The position numbers were made by a program, and so were the translations under genes. Of a stretch of DNA of 64,000 nucleotides, positions 26,001-38,572 are shown piece after piece. This DNA comes from Glandiceps talaboti (taxonomy: Eukaryota; Hemichordata; Enteropneusta; Spengelidae): contig NC_135556.1 in assembly GCF_964340395.1 (NCBI RefSeq), positions 5,621,001 through 5,685,000 on the forward strand, in the 5' to 3' direction. Position 1 is the first letter of the stretch. Every line of letters starts with the position of its first letter. The notes below the pieces were generated by a model that did no database searches, was not told where the DNA came from, and worked only from the letters and a program-made list of their open reading frames with translations.

Positions 26001-29000
26001 TTTCTCTATTTACCTAAACCATAGGATCTTGAACAAGCATGTTCCTGTATCCAGTCTAGGGTGGCCTGGAAATTTCTCCTGGTTTCTTCTGCATATCTGT
26101 GTTAATGAAAAAATAATGAAAAAATAAGGTTTAATGAATTGGAATGATTTACGATGCCTCTTGGCCAAAAGTTCTTCTGGCCAATCACAATCTGACTTGT
26201 GTTTCAGTCTTAGCCAATGCTCCTCTAGCCAATCACAATCTGACTTACATTTCAGTCTTGGCCAATGCTCCTATAGCCAATCACAATCTGACTTACATTT
26301 CAGTCTTGGCCAATGCTCCTCTAGCCAATCACAATCTGACTTACATTTCAGTCTTAGCCAATGCTCCTCTAGCCAATCACAATCTGACTTACGTTTCAGT
26401 CTTGGCCAATGCTCCTCTCGTCTGATTCTTCCATTCCTCGTTACCATAATCCAAGAACCATTGATCACACAACGCCACCACACATTCATCCGCTGATCTA
26501 GACACTACTTGTCTTTCTGGTTCCATGTAAATCACAGCTTCATTGGAATCCACCATTTTCTTCTGGACCAATTTCTTAACATCCTGGACCTTTTGACCTT
26601 TGTGATCCCCAATTATCATGACCTAAGCAAGATAACAAAGTCATACAATGATGCATGTTGGGTAAACAGATGTCAATTACATCTTTCATACAATGTATGT
26701 AACACTCTAAAGTGTGTACTCAGAACCTTACTTTTCCAAATCTGGGACCCCCTCAATGAGAAATGACTGGAATTTGGCAAACAAAATATGGTGACTTGAT
26801 AACATGAATGAATCACTGTTGCAAACAATCTGTCAGATTGTCTATAAACCATGAAGACTCTTGCAGGGAGGTTATTGTTCTGATCAACCAAGATTAGTCA
26901 TCAGTGTGTGAACTTAAGGGAAAATGACTACTGGTCATAAGGACCGACATGTAACAAATGCTGCTGGTCCTTATGGAAAACAGCTGGTCCATATTCAATG
27001 CAGTTCATGTTCACGACCTGTATCTACACCCCCTATTTACAGATTAAATGATTTTGAACTTTAATATGATACAGCATATCTTTAGATATAAAAGTAAAAG
27101 AGAGTACAACGAATTGTTCACTATCCACTATTATTTCATACAATTTCCACTCACAGAGTCAAAAAATAGCGCAAATATTGCGTTGCCGCACAACTTCATG
27201 TTCAGGGCAATGATAGATATATAATTTTTTGAAGATTTAAAGTTGTAACCAAAACAAAATTTTCATACCTAATTTCCATCAGCATAATCCAGCCATCCTA
27301 TGTTGGAAGTGTACAAGACAAGTATAGCAACATCCTAATCAAACTTTAAAGGGATGTGTCTACAAGGTTTTGTACTTCTTTATTTTTTTAAATCAATTTG
27401 GAACCAAGTCATACCAATGTAACAGGTTTATCTTTCTTGGTTGTCTTATTGTAATATTGTAAAAGCCAGCTACATTCAGTTTATATGGGTAGGTGATGAA
27501 ACAGCTGTCTTACAATATATTACATAATCCAGTCATAAACCAAACTGGCCATGCTACAGGCTTTACCACCAGAGGAAATAGTAAAGTAAACATTATAGTT
27601 AATTAACAATGTACTGTTCTCACTGTGTCAGCTATTAATGAGGACAAATCTACACATTCTCAACAAAGTTAAGCTCAATCTACTGGGTAATTTCAGAGTT
27701 GAAGATTTTTGAGGAAAAGCAATGACAAAGAATAACACTTCTAGAAACATCTCACCAAGTTTCAAACTCATTCACTTAGTATTTTTTGAGATATAAGTTT
27801 TTGACCAAAATTCACATTTTTACACCTTAATTCCATATCACTCATGAAATCATGGTATGCTTAACATATCTTCGTCCATACATCCCTAAATGCATTTCCA
27901 TTAAATTTCAGCCCAATCTGCTCAGTGGTTTTGGAATTATAGATTTTCAACCAAAAAGACACATTTTCAGCCCTAATTTGCATATCACTGATGGAATCAT
28001 CCCGTCATGAACAAATCTTACTTTACACCCCCTTAAGAATGTTCCCACCAAATTTCGCACCAATCTGCCCAGTAGTTTCTGAGTTTAAGTTTTTTGACCA
28101 AAAATCATATTTTTTTGACCCAAAACCCACATCCCTGATGCGATCACTTTCATTTGAACAATTTCCCAACTAGACACCAGAAGTAACATGACCACCAAAT
28201 ATCAAAGCAATCGGTCCAGCAGTTTTTGACTTTAAGTTGTTTACACACATACACACACACACAGACAGACAGACAGACAGACACTTTGCCATGCCTATAG
28301 CACTACTGAACCTTATCAGTTCAGTTGTGCTAAAAATAACTTGGAAGTAAATTTTGGATTTCCAACTAAGTCATTTTTGACTCTGTGAGTAGAGATTTTC
28401 ATTTGTAACTATGAACCCAGAGACTATGAATATTCATTCTCACATAATCTGTTCCTATAGACTATAGTGGTCTGAGTATGAATGTATTCATTCCACCATA
28501 GTAATACAGATACATAGATTGTAGATAATATGGGTGAATGAATCAATAAATCTACATAATCTGCAATCTCTAAGAGATCACAGTCATCTCCTTCCTCTCT
28601 GTACGATTCACTAAATTCTGAATCACATAATCCAAAGTCAGATTCATCGTCTGTGGCAACAGCTGATGTAGCTTTCCAACTCTTAGCGAACGTACATGTA
28701 GACCCACACATTCACATGATAGCAGAAAGTTTTATCGCGTAACTATCCCTCTCGAAAACTGTGTATTTGCTTTATTTCAATTTCCATCCACACAGTGACA
28801 CGGAGCGGTTTTGTCTTCCTTCAGTCTTTACAAATAGTACTGAAGCCCCCCATAAAGCCCTACCCGTATACCCTACCGTGGTGTATTGAGTATCGTCTCT
28901 GACTGTTTGTGTAAGAAATCCGACCATGATGAAGAGAACTATGGCTAAACATGTCTTACAGTGCGAGTTTTTTTTTTTTGACGTGGGAACGTGATATGGT

Positions 29001-32000
29001 AACTGTACTGTAATGTGTCATCCACTATGTACCCGTGTTTGGCATGATGCAGTAATTTTCCAGATACAACAATGGCAACAAAAATGCAACATTTCTAAGT
29101 CTACACGTTGATTACAACATGACAGGACGTACATTATCATATGCATCAAATTGAAAGCAATCAGACTACGCATTTTTTTAATACTGTTTTTACAAAAAAA
29201 CAACCTATCGTACTGAAGATATTTTACGAAGTGTACCTGCCTTCTTTATTAGTTAAAACGCCATTTTCGTATGTTTTCCGTCAGTTTGTTTTGATCGTGG
29301 CAACAGACATGGGGAACTCCGGTAAATTGATCGGGAAACCCATCTAACATTTACCGGCTTACAGTATGTTTCGTCTTCTCCTTCGGAAGCTCATTGCCGC
29401 CTTCTAAATATCGCCACATACTTTATAAATGCAACGTGGAACTGTCTCAAACACGTTAAAAGTTTCAAACACTTCGAGCAGTAAACTTTACAACAATGAT
29501 TACATGATTACGATATTATGGCGGAAAAAGACGCATGCGCTGAATGCGTATGAGTCTGAATGTCTAAGACGTTCTGATTAGACGCTGTATGCTACGTCAT
29601 GTAGACTAGATATCAACATTGGCAACAACACGTAGCGAGCTAGCTCTGTGTCGCTTGACTTGAACGAGATGTCGAGAGTAAAATAGGTAACACAAGATCA
29701 GATTCATGTAGGTGAAATTGGATATATCTTTGAATAAATGTTATTATTTACTCCAAATTTCAATCGGTCATAAGGACCGATACATTGTTGTAATTCTGAA
29801 AAACTGTCGGTCCGAACGGAAATCTGTTGGTCTCGGGCCGAAGGACCGGCGTTAATTTCACACGCTGTTAGTCATTATAGTAAATTGAGGGGAAAGACAT
29901 TGATCAAGACCCCTAAGGTTACAAGCAATAAAACTGTCTGCTATGATCGTCTTCACATGTTGGTGCAATAAAATCCACCACAAAGTGCAACTCCAATTAA
30001 CCACACAGTTCTTTGTATCAGAATTTAATCACTTTACACTGCATACTATCTATTAGAGTGACAAATTTTTGGCGGGAAAATGTGAGCATCTAAATACTTA
30101 CACCTTCATAGAATCCTTTGAGGTAGACTTTCTCTTTAGCTTCCTGTAGTTTATCTTTATCATTTTGACTCTGTACTTTAAACATATCACACGCAGTAAC
30201 AGCTGATAGGTTACCAAACTCTGGAACTTCAATTATGGGTATGGGGTCAAAGGGCAACACCATCTCATCTGTCACACTGTATTTTTCCCTGAATGGCTGT
30301 GAACATAATTATGCAAATATTATGTAAAAAACCAACAACAAAACCGTTACGATATGCAAATATATGCACAGAGACTATCAGACATAAGTATTTGAGTTGT
30401 TCCATGTTCTGTATAATTATTGTATGACACCATGCATGGTGTGCTAAAATAAAATTCCGTTGTAAAGCAGGGAAACACGGCCATTGACCTGCACTATGCC
30501 AAGAAAGCAAGATGGGCAATCTGCAGCTGATCTATAATATGATACAATTTTTGCCAATGTCTTTTCAATCTTTCACATTCTGTATGCTTTCCCCCATCAA
30601 AAAGACAACAAATATCAAAAGACTTTCATCCATCATAACCATGAATCTGTAGGTAGGCTGTCACAAGATGGCGCTATTCATCAGAAAATATGGGGAAGAT
30701 ACCGTCACAAGATGGCGCTCTTCATCAGAAACAATATGTATACATTGTTACCTGTTTCTTTTTCAGATCTCTGAGGGCAGCATAATCATCTGGGGCATCA
30801 GAAGGCACACTGGTGACGATACCTGAACCTTTGTTTTCTTTGATATTCAGCATTGGCAGAGTATAAATCACTTTGTATGAAGTCAATGGTGCAGCAAGGC
30901 CCATGCCCATAATGTCCTATTAAATACATCATACATTTATCAAAACAAGCAAAATGATGTGTGCAAACGATTAATCAAACTCTTACTATATCGTGTCAAC
31001 TGTGCTATAGAAACATCTCAGAATAGAGTTAGATGATCCCAGTTTCCTTTTCCATTTCTAATTCTACATGTAACATAATATATTCAAATTAGAGTGCTAT
31101 TCCTACATGTAGTTTATATTAGAATGTCAGTATGGCCTTTACATAGAGGAATGTGCCACAGCTTGAAACAACTTGTAATAACTTGCTTTTCAAGGACTGA
31201 AATAATACCATATTAATTCCTGTTCAAATTAGAATCTCTTTCTAATTCAAAATTGTCTGCCTTATACAATACAATATAACTGGAGTACCTGAAGGCAACA
31301 AGGCCATACCTTCTCAGCCATTACTACATTAGTAATATGAATCAATGTTTTATCAGAGTAAATCAGGAACCACTATTTTATTAACTTTACCTTGTAGTGC
31401 AATATCTAACCTTAATTAACATTGCAGTCACTGTCCTTTTGCCCGAGTTCAAACCCAGATTGGTGAAAACACCATACGTTTGTCTGTTGGGTCTGGTGGG
31501 CTACTGACATAACAGTGACTGATTTTCGTCTGTCAAATGTTCACACTTATTCAGTTACATTTAACAATTTAAAAAAAATGTGTAGATTTTTGTGCTAGGA
31601 ATAGCTTCCAGCGACTCATTTTTTCATACAGATATGTACACAATTACAAGCACATAATTGTACAGATTTACATTCAGGTTTGGACTTTCTGACAGAGTTA
31701 TGTTGCACGCTGGCTATCACAACTGTCACAGCTTTCCCAGTCAGTTCATAGTCTATCCTGTAGTGATCCTGGCCTGGGCATGTATAGCACCTGTGGGTTC
31801 CATTTGAGTAATCCCTGTCCAAGTCACTGACTGTTGGAGTCATTACATCAGGAGCACCTTGCAAATTTGCACTCGTCTTGTAAATGATACTCATCTAGCA
31901 TTACTACCTTACACTTATTTAGGAGAAAATCCTATCTTACCTGTCCTACGATGTTCAACAATACATCCACTTTGCCCTCTTCATTCATAAAGCCTTGATA

Positions 32001-35000
32001 TGAAAGATTCCTGGCAGCTCTTCTAGTTGAAATGAATACTTCTCCAGTCTTGAGTTGGTAGGCGATATATTTCATGTCAGGTCTCACCCAACAATTGGTC
32101 TGTCCATACATGGTTTCTGGCCTCAGAGTTGCAGCCACTAGAAACACTGGTTTCCCTGACAACGACCTAAAAGTAAGAAACAAATAACGTGTGTTTTGAC
32201 TCAAGAGCTATTGATACAAGTCACGGCAAGTGACGTCAGTGGCATGTAAATACTGATATGATGCATTTTTTATGATCAGACAGTATTGACCAAACACAGC
32301 AGATGAAATATTAGAAGAAACAGTATGTACTTTGTGTAAGTTTGCTCTGTATGACTGGAGACACTACATTTTTGTGGTATTTAGCTACAGGCTGCAAATT
32401 CAATCTTTTTAGCTGTCTGCTAATTTTGTCAAAACTGTAATTAATGAGTAAACATTTCAAACCTAGCAGGTAGAATGAAATTTCCTTTACTAGTTCCTTA
32501 TTTCCTGAATAACAGGATTCAATACTAATATTGTTAAGTGTTAACTGTTGACTGTTCTCGTACTGTGTGAGGATATTTTAACTAAAGGTTATAGAAGCAT
32601 GGTAATGGAGCCAGGAGAGGGGAGCTGCTCGTAATTCAGTTTCTTGCAATTTTATCTTCATTTTGGATGGGAACAAAGTTAACTTGAGGGCTTTGGAACT
32701 TTTGTACTGTCTTCAGTACAAAGATTTCATGTACTAGCACAGATGAGTCTGATTGTCAAGGTCATGAAACAAAGTGAAATCGATATGTCTGCTACAGTAT
32801 GTCACATTTTTGCCAAATGTGCATTTTGGAAATAAGACTGTACACAAACAGATGCACATACATACACACAGGCAGACAGATACACATGCAGAGACAGAGG
32901 CACAGACAGACCCACATCATACCTATAACTTCCTCTAGGTTACGCCAGTTGACAGCTAAAAATACAATAACATCACAGAAGATTGTGATGGCCATGCCGA
33001 CCACTACAAGTACACACAACAACATGTAAACATTATCAACACAACTATCATCCTTACGCAAGTTTTGGTGGATACGGCGCAACAGCTTTCATCTTGATTA
33101 GTGTATATTCCTGTGGGCCAACACCTTCACCACTGGCTCTGTCATGGTCCATACACGGTTGACCATCTTTTGGACTGTAGATGGTATACCTAGAAAACAC
33201 AATGTGTTATCAGTGATTTAAAAGATTTTACACACTTTACAACTAAAATATGACACTAAGGTTGGTGCTGATATGACGTAAATGAAAAATGGTCAAATGC
33301 ATCAAAAATCAGAGAATCTATTCAAGATTAACATCAATTCCTAATATAACAAATTCTTTCAAGATGGCCGCTAAACTACCTTCCTTGTCACTATTGAAAA
33401 TACAAAATAAATACAAAATAAATAAAAAACAAAAATTTCCTTGGAATCATTAAAATTAAATTAACACTATGATTTTGTTAACGTCACTCCAGGAAATAAA
33501 GACATTTTTATAAACTATGGGTTCTGAAAAGTCATTTCATGATGTTACATCATCTGCAATTTACTTTCGATTTCAGAGAAGCATCAAGTTAATCCTGTGT
33601 ATTTACAGGGTACTGTATCTTTGCTGTGAGCCATTGCATCATGGGAATCAGTAGAAAAAATATACTCAAGTTGCTAACTGAATATTCATGAGTCCTGAGT
33701 GGCTAAACCCTTCAGTGTGTAAAACATCTCCCATGATAATAGGACCCTTTTTTCCCTGAAATGAAGAGAGTAAGATTAAAGGCCTAACCTTTTGCCAAAC
33801 TTGACCTTGTTCCTGTCTCTGAGTTTGAAGAACTGCCACCTGACAAAGGAGTCGTAGAAAGGATTGACATCTGTTGTAATGAAGGACCTTCTCCAATCAA
33901 CCTACAAACATTATCACAGAGGTACAATATGAAGGAAATCAGTTTATAAAAATTCATTTACAATCACCCCAGTAATAGAAAGGGGGAAAGGGGTAGTAGT
34001 TTCCCATACAATCTACCATAATTTTGTGTGGGAACCCTGGTAGATTTTACCTGCTTTAATACCACCCTTAACAAAAACACTTATACTATGTATGTTCATC
34101 ATGGAGGCACCATGAATTCTGCCACATCTAGTGTGAACACCCAAGAGGATAAGTGTTTTGATTCAAACATGTCTGTTTGTAAATCCAAAGCATGCAGAAC
34201 ATTCAAATGAGGTCTCTATCTATTAAGATTCCAGAGTTGGTGGTCAAAACATCAATTTTTACAACAAATGTGGCTAAGAATCAGAGTGACATGCATCTGC
34301 AGAATAAAGTCGTAACTTGTTGTCACACAACTCACCTTAACACCCATGTTCTTCAGATCCAGTATAGCCCTTGGTGGGAAATATTCCAACCAATGATCAG
34401 TCTCGGCAAACTTCACAATTTCATCGTCTTCCAATCCCAAGGACTGCATGATTTGCCATTGGAATTTAGCACCACCAGTTTTAGCTACCAATTTGCTCTG
34501 ATGGTAATTAATAAAACAATCAACATCTGTTTTTTGAGATTTCAAGTAAACACAAGTATTCATCATTTTTTGAACAGTTTTGGTGTAATTTGAGTACATT
34601 TTTGAAATTTCATCGCCATAACACAAGGTATGCTTTGACATATTCATCATTTTGTGGACAAAATTGGTGTGATTAGGGTATATTTCTGAAATTGTGACTA
34701 ATTCTCAAATATTTATCTTTTGAAGAAAATTTGGGATCTACTTCAAGGCTTATCAGTAATCACAGATCTTAAATAGTTGAAAGATTCCTGACATTGAAAA
34801 CATCTTGAAAAGAAAGAAATAAGTTAGTATGATTGATAAATTAACATTTTACACCACCACTGGCAAAATAACGTCATCCTGGAGGTGAACAAGATTCAAA
34901 GAAGTTCAAAGACTGTTGAATTTATGTGACATACAAGTCATACATTGTAGATGTGGAATACGCCATATTTTAGAGATAAAAGATTTCAAGGTTTGGCCAC

Positions 35001-37470
35001 TAGGAGTGCTGTTTGCAAGCCGTTCATGAGCCAGAAGTGAGGTTCAGAATAACTGGGTATTGTTGCAGAAAGACAGCAGACACAAATTTAGTTACTACTC
35101 ATTTTCCATGCTATTTTATTATTGACTACCAGTGATCAAAACACATAATTATATAACCACTAGTGTAATACTCTTATTTATAAGAACACATGGAGTTCTT
35201 TTACAGACATTATGTTCACAGCTTTATGCATTACCATGCAATCAGCAACCATGCCAAAATGTTAGCCCTCACTCTGGCAAATCTGACCCTTTCATGATCC
35301 TTACATACGAAATTGCCAGAACTTTGGTAGCTGGAATACAGCGGATTGGTCAATCGCTGCAATTTCACATCAGGAAATAACAATACTCTAGTACACCTTG
35401 CTAGACTACAAGGAGAGATCATGTTTTACCTTCTTTCCCTTTGATTTGTCAACAATAACAGGCTCATCAGGTTTTTCAATGACCACTGCTGTATTACCTT
35501 CGGCTGGAAATATTGGAGGACACCCATAGTCTTCAATCTCTCTTTTCAATTTATCTGAACAAGCCTAGGAAAAGAATAGCAATGACATGACAAAAGAGAT
35601 CTGACATTAATAATGAAGCTAGCATCACCTTCATGATGCATCACTTGTCTATTGCCTCTTATATTACAATACTGTTTGCTATCAGTATTGCAATGCTCTT
35701 CATGCACGTCTCACATGTCTTATGCTTCAATCTGAATGCAGACATCAAAAGTCCATCTGTATCTCTTCAACTTGTTTCTCTTGTTGTGAGTAATACATGT
35801 GTAAAACTCTTGTAGTACATCCCTGACAATGTTGACTAGACATCAACAAAACTTCAGGATTCACTTCCAAACATGTTTTCACTGTCAGTAGAAATCCTCA
35901 TGTCTAAATATGAACCCAGTGTCCAAGTAATACTCATTCTTGCACAATTATTTTTGTTTATAATATGTTAACATACCTTGATAGGCATTCCAGTACAGTG
36001 GAGTCCAAATGGAAATAGACATTGCTTTCCTTTCAATCTTTGGTAACCAACAGCAAACTGTGAATTTAAATGTACCATATATTTACAAATGAGTCTAAAA
36101 TCAAACCAGTGAGTAACTTCTACCAGAATTCATATCTCATGTACAGAGTACAGACTGGACACAATAAAGTAGATTTTATCTTACCTTTCACAAAACTAAT
36201 ATTCCTAATACTGACTAACTGAGTATGCCTAGTTACATAAGCTGTTGAAAGGTATGATCCAGGACTACATGTACATTTGTAGTTCTGCTACACCATATTT
36301 TTATAGTATTAGATAAGTATGTACCAGGGATTTTTTTTTTTTGCACTGATGCACATTCATACTATTGGTATTTGCATTGCAGTGCAATGCCAAAAACATT
36401 ACTGAATACCTGCATGCAGATGATATGCAAATGTGGGAATGGTCATTCCTTGCACACAAAATCACATGATCACACAGTAGGATTTAATGGAAATTGTCAT
36501 TTTGGACAAACACATGTAATAATAACAGAACCACATGACAAATGAAATGCTACACCAGTGAAAGTATAGAGAACACTTCAATCTAAGCACTCATGCAAAT
36601 ACATTTGTACATGCACCCTGAGTATGCCATACTTGCACTGGTGTGTCATGGAGTTGTCATAGTATGCCATACTTGCACTCGTGTTTCATGGAGTTCTGTG
36701 ATAATACTGTACAGGCATTTCATTCTCAGTGCATAATATTAATAAGATATATTGTATTTGCTTAAAACACTATAATAGTAAATGAGGACAAAATGACTTG
36801 AATCTTCCACTAGTTACATACATACCTTAAAGTGGAGTGACATGCTTACCTCACATTTGGAGAGTGAAAATGTATGGCCGAGATGAAGACGTCCATTCAT
36901 GTACGGATAGGGAAAGGTGACAAGATATTTTTCTTTCCTGTTGAGTCAAATGAGCAAACATCCAATCATGATTAACACAGAGCAACTTTACGTAAAATAC
37001 ACCATGTCAGGGCACCCTAGTGGTCGCACCACTTTCACAACACAATTTACTGTCTAAAGACAACTTGTTGACAATTTATAATAACCTTTCCAGGATTCTC
37101 TAGAAATGATATCTGAAAAGGTGGAATAACACACATATGTTATAGACTATACAACAATATCAAGCATGCAATATATTATTCCTGTGATACATTTTAAGTT
37201 CAAGTGATTGATCAATATCATCTGCAGCTAGACAAATCAGCAATTATACCAATCAATGTCAATTATTGACTAACTTTACTCAGTTACTACATACAGGAAT
37301 GAAATTTTACATTAAAACAGAGAACTCTAATTTTACCCTGATTGTGTGAAATCTGTTGGTGCATCTTCTTCAAACATTTTTTCTTCAGTCCATTTCTTCT
37401 GAATTTCTTTTTCCAAGGCTTTCAGAGCTTCTACTTTCCCTGTCCCCTTCCTCTCTATGTTACGTTCCAT
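15424..37470 (-). CDS. LARS1: Cytosolic leucyl-tRNA synthetase, complete, 23 coding exons
   Basis: Charges tRNA-Leu in the cytosol; in animals it also signals leucine to TORC1. Coding exons on the minus strand, 5' to 3': 37470-37337, 36937-36850, 36057-35977, 35564-35430, 34497-34336, 33901-33789, 33189-33058, 32166-31941, 30916-30752, 30296-30102, 26622-26393, 26096-26014, 25284-25146, 24545-24205, 23804-23530, 22429-22289, 21505-21365, 21144-21040, 20335-20225, 18975-18871, 18034-17939, 16500-16368, 15629-15424. All junctions are GT-AG and the phases agree. The total is 1178 residues, close to human (1176). HLGH (63-66) is the HIGH motif. The CP1 editing domain has TLRPET (295-300) and the VPSD aspartate D397. 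The KMSKS loop reads KMSKQ (720-724), an unusual last residue. The C-terminal domain ends in IAQ. ATG lies 8 nt inside its exon, so a 5' UTR exon is spliced on. Confidence 0.96.
15790..16305. repeat. 51-bp minisatellite in LARS1 intron, with inverted head unit
   Basis: About nine copies of a 51-bp unit (GTGTAAGGGATGTTTGTGTG... TGTCTACAGAGCAGACACT) from 15862 to 16305. A reverse-oriented partial unit at 15790-15828 faces the first copy across a ~30-bp spacer, making a potential hairpin. The unit is a multiple of three, so spurious open frames run through it. Confidence 0.9.
17060..17130. repeat. (CA)n microsatellites
   Basis: Two CA runs separated by about 28 bp, in a LARS1 intron. Confidence 0.9.
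17455..17853. mobile_element. Foldback family II element
   Basis: The arms at about 17487-17547 and 17769-17824 are inverted copies (GATGTATTTTYATAAACTTT core). The ends resemble GGGGAACACCACTCCAGGAA. The centre holds CACTTAGGAGTCCCATGA, shared with the 61.7-62.1 kb copy. Other copies lie near 23.2 and 33.5 kb. It is inside a LARS1 intron. Confidence 0.65.
19864..20180 (-). mobile_element. Dispersed repeat family D (SINE- or MITE-like)
   Basis: On the minus strand it contains GGGGCTATTACATTGGG, then CCAAACTTGTCACAAAGGTG, then GACCTT..TGGCAAAATGGC, and CTCATATCTCCAAAA. The same blocks occur at 44390-44640 and partly at 62550-62720. No coding capacity is seen. It lies in a LARS1 intron. Confidence 0.65.
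21776..22206. repeat. TGTGG-type pentanucleotide satellite
   Basis: About 430 bp of TGTGG/TGATG/TGACA pentamers in the LARS1 intron between exons 16 and 17. The His/Thr-rich open frames it produces are artefacts of the repeat. Confidence 0.92.
22895..23160. mobile_element. Foldback family I element
   Basis: The arms at 22950-22988 and 23064-23103 are near-perfect inverted copies. The left side starts CTTTAAAGTGGCCATA, shared with the longer copy at 37577-38033. It is in a LARS1 intron. Confidence 0.7.
23195..23512. mobile_element. Foldback family II element
   Basis: Begins GAGGGGAACACCACTCCAGG and ends with the inverse ...GGAGTAGTGTTCCCCTTTAA. It sits directly beside the family I copy and just beyond LARS1 exon 15. 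Confidence 0.65.
26166..26418. repeat. 48-bp tandem repeat duplicating the LARS1 exon 11 splice donor
   Basis: Five 48-bp units. The unit nearest the exon covers the real exon 11 end and its donor (GT at 26392-26391). Further units carry GTAAGT donors at 26344, 26296 and 26248; the farthest unit has lost the GT. On the minus strand each reads ...GCCAAGACTGAAAYGTAAGT. Confidence 0.88.
26901..29867. mobile_element. hAT-type DNA transposon, non-autonomous, 2967 bp
   Basis: The terminal inverted repeats start CAGTGTGTGAA (left) and CAGCGTGTGAA (right, reversed). The ends are flanked by a perfect 8-bp target duplication TTAGTCAT (26893-26900 and 29868-29875), the hAT hallmark. Subterminal GGTCATAAGGACC / GGTCC motifs recur at both ends. 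No full transposase is visible; a short acidic open frame on the minus strand (28711-28424) may be a remnant. A HINE/pearl-like repeat is nested at 27700-28336. It sits inside LARS1 intron 10, the largest coding intron. Confidence 0.82.
27700..28336 (-). mobile_element. HINE/pearl-like repeat, 5' part, nested in hAT element
   Basis: On the minus strand it begins TTAGCACAACTGAACTGATA and the hairpin, then a GTCT/GT microsatellite (28250-28282), then the AAACAACTTAAAGTCAAAAA block and repeated GGTCAAAAA-type segments. The tandem-unit half is missing. Confidence 0.65.
33484..33720. mobile_element. Truncated foldback family II copy
   Basis: The left arm CACTCCAGGAAATAAAGACA and the block TATGGGTTCTGAAAAGTCAT match the other copies. 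The right arm is absent. It is between LARS1 exons 6 and 7. Confidence 0.55.
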
Positions 37471-37576
37471 TGTTAAACCTACAAATATTTATAGATATAG
37501 ATAGATATGTAGTTGGATGAACATTTCTAGATCAATGGTGATTTGCTTTAAACACAATCCAGATCATGCTAGGCTT

Positions 37577-38033
37577 TAAAGTGGCCATAAGGATCAAGAT
37601 TGGGTATTTGTTTTGGATTCTGGATTTATAAAACAATTTTATCATAGTTTCCTCCTTTAAAAATCAATGTGAAACAAGCATATACCAAGTCTGTGTTTGT
37701 AACTCAGTACTTCGCAAGAGATTAATAATTAAATGTGTCAAATGGTTGTTATTGTATTTACAGTAACAAACATTTGACACATTTATTTATACATTTTTTA
37801 TTTTTTTGAATTTTTGTGCTGGGATTTTCTATTACATGTACATGTATGCAGACACATACACACAATCACACATTTATTAATCTTTTGCAATTTATTGGGT
37901 TACAAGCAAGGGCTTGGTATATGTTGTGTGACATTGATTTTTTAAGTAGGAAGCCATGATAAAGTTATTTTATATATTAAAAATCCCAACTAAATACCCA
38001 ATCGTCATCTACATCTATATGGCCACTTTTAAT
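37577..38033. mobile_element. Foldback family I element, long arms
   Basis: Arms of about 160 bp, both reading TTAAAGTGGCCATA from the outside, with a ~130-bp centre. TTAA is present at both outer ends. It lies in the intron between the LARS1 UTR exon and coding exon 1. Confidence 0.75.
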
Positions 38034-38457
38034 GTATAAAACAACTCTACTATGTTTTTCTACTTGAAAAAACTGTGAAATATTAATGTAACTTTCTCTC
38101 ACCCTTGCTGTGCTCCCTAACATTATACAGTGTGAAACATATAATATATATTGCTTAAGTTTAAAGTTGATACTTTACAGCAAAAAAAAAGAGTGGGACT
38201 GGAGACAATGAACGATGTTTCTATAGCTCTGCAGCCAGACAACCTTTTACTCGCCTAAATTTTCATCCTAATCGAACCATGGGCCCTATTGATTGAGTGG
38301 TTCACCGTTGTTATTGGAAATATCGGTTTTAACAAACTATTTTATTTACAAAATGTTTTATATACACATTAATCTTTGTACTAAACATGCTATCAATACA
38401 AGTACATTTTGTACATGGACAGTTTGTCATGACACAATGTAGGATAACAACACAACC

Positions 38458-38492
38458 AACAAACAAACAAACAAACAAACAAACTAACAAAA

Positions 38493-38523
<31 letters not shown>

Positions 38524-38572
38524 GACAGACAAACAAACAAACAAACAAACAAACAAACAAACAAACAAACAA
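38458..38572. repeat. (CAAA)n / (GACA)n compound microsatellite
   Basis: CAAA runs flank a GACA run in LARS1 intron 1. The open frames on both strands here are artefacts. Confidence 0.95.

Noticed and set aside
26134-26496. SQSQSDL-repeat open frames
   Set aside because: Translation of the 48-bp intronic repeat; the real LARS1 exon there is on the minus strand in another frame.
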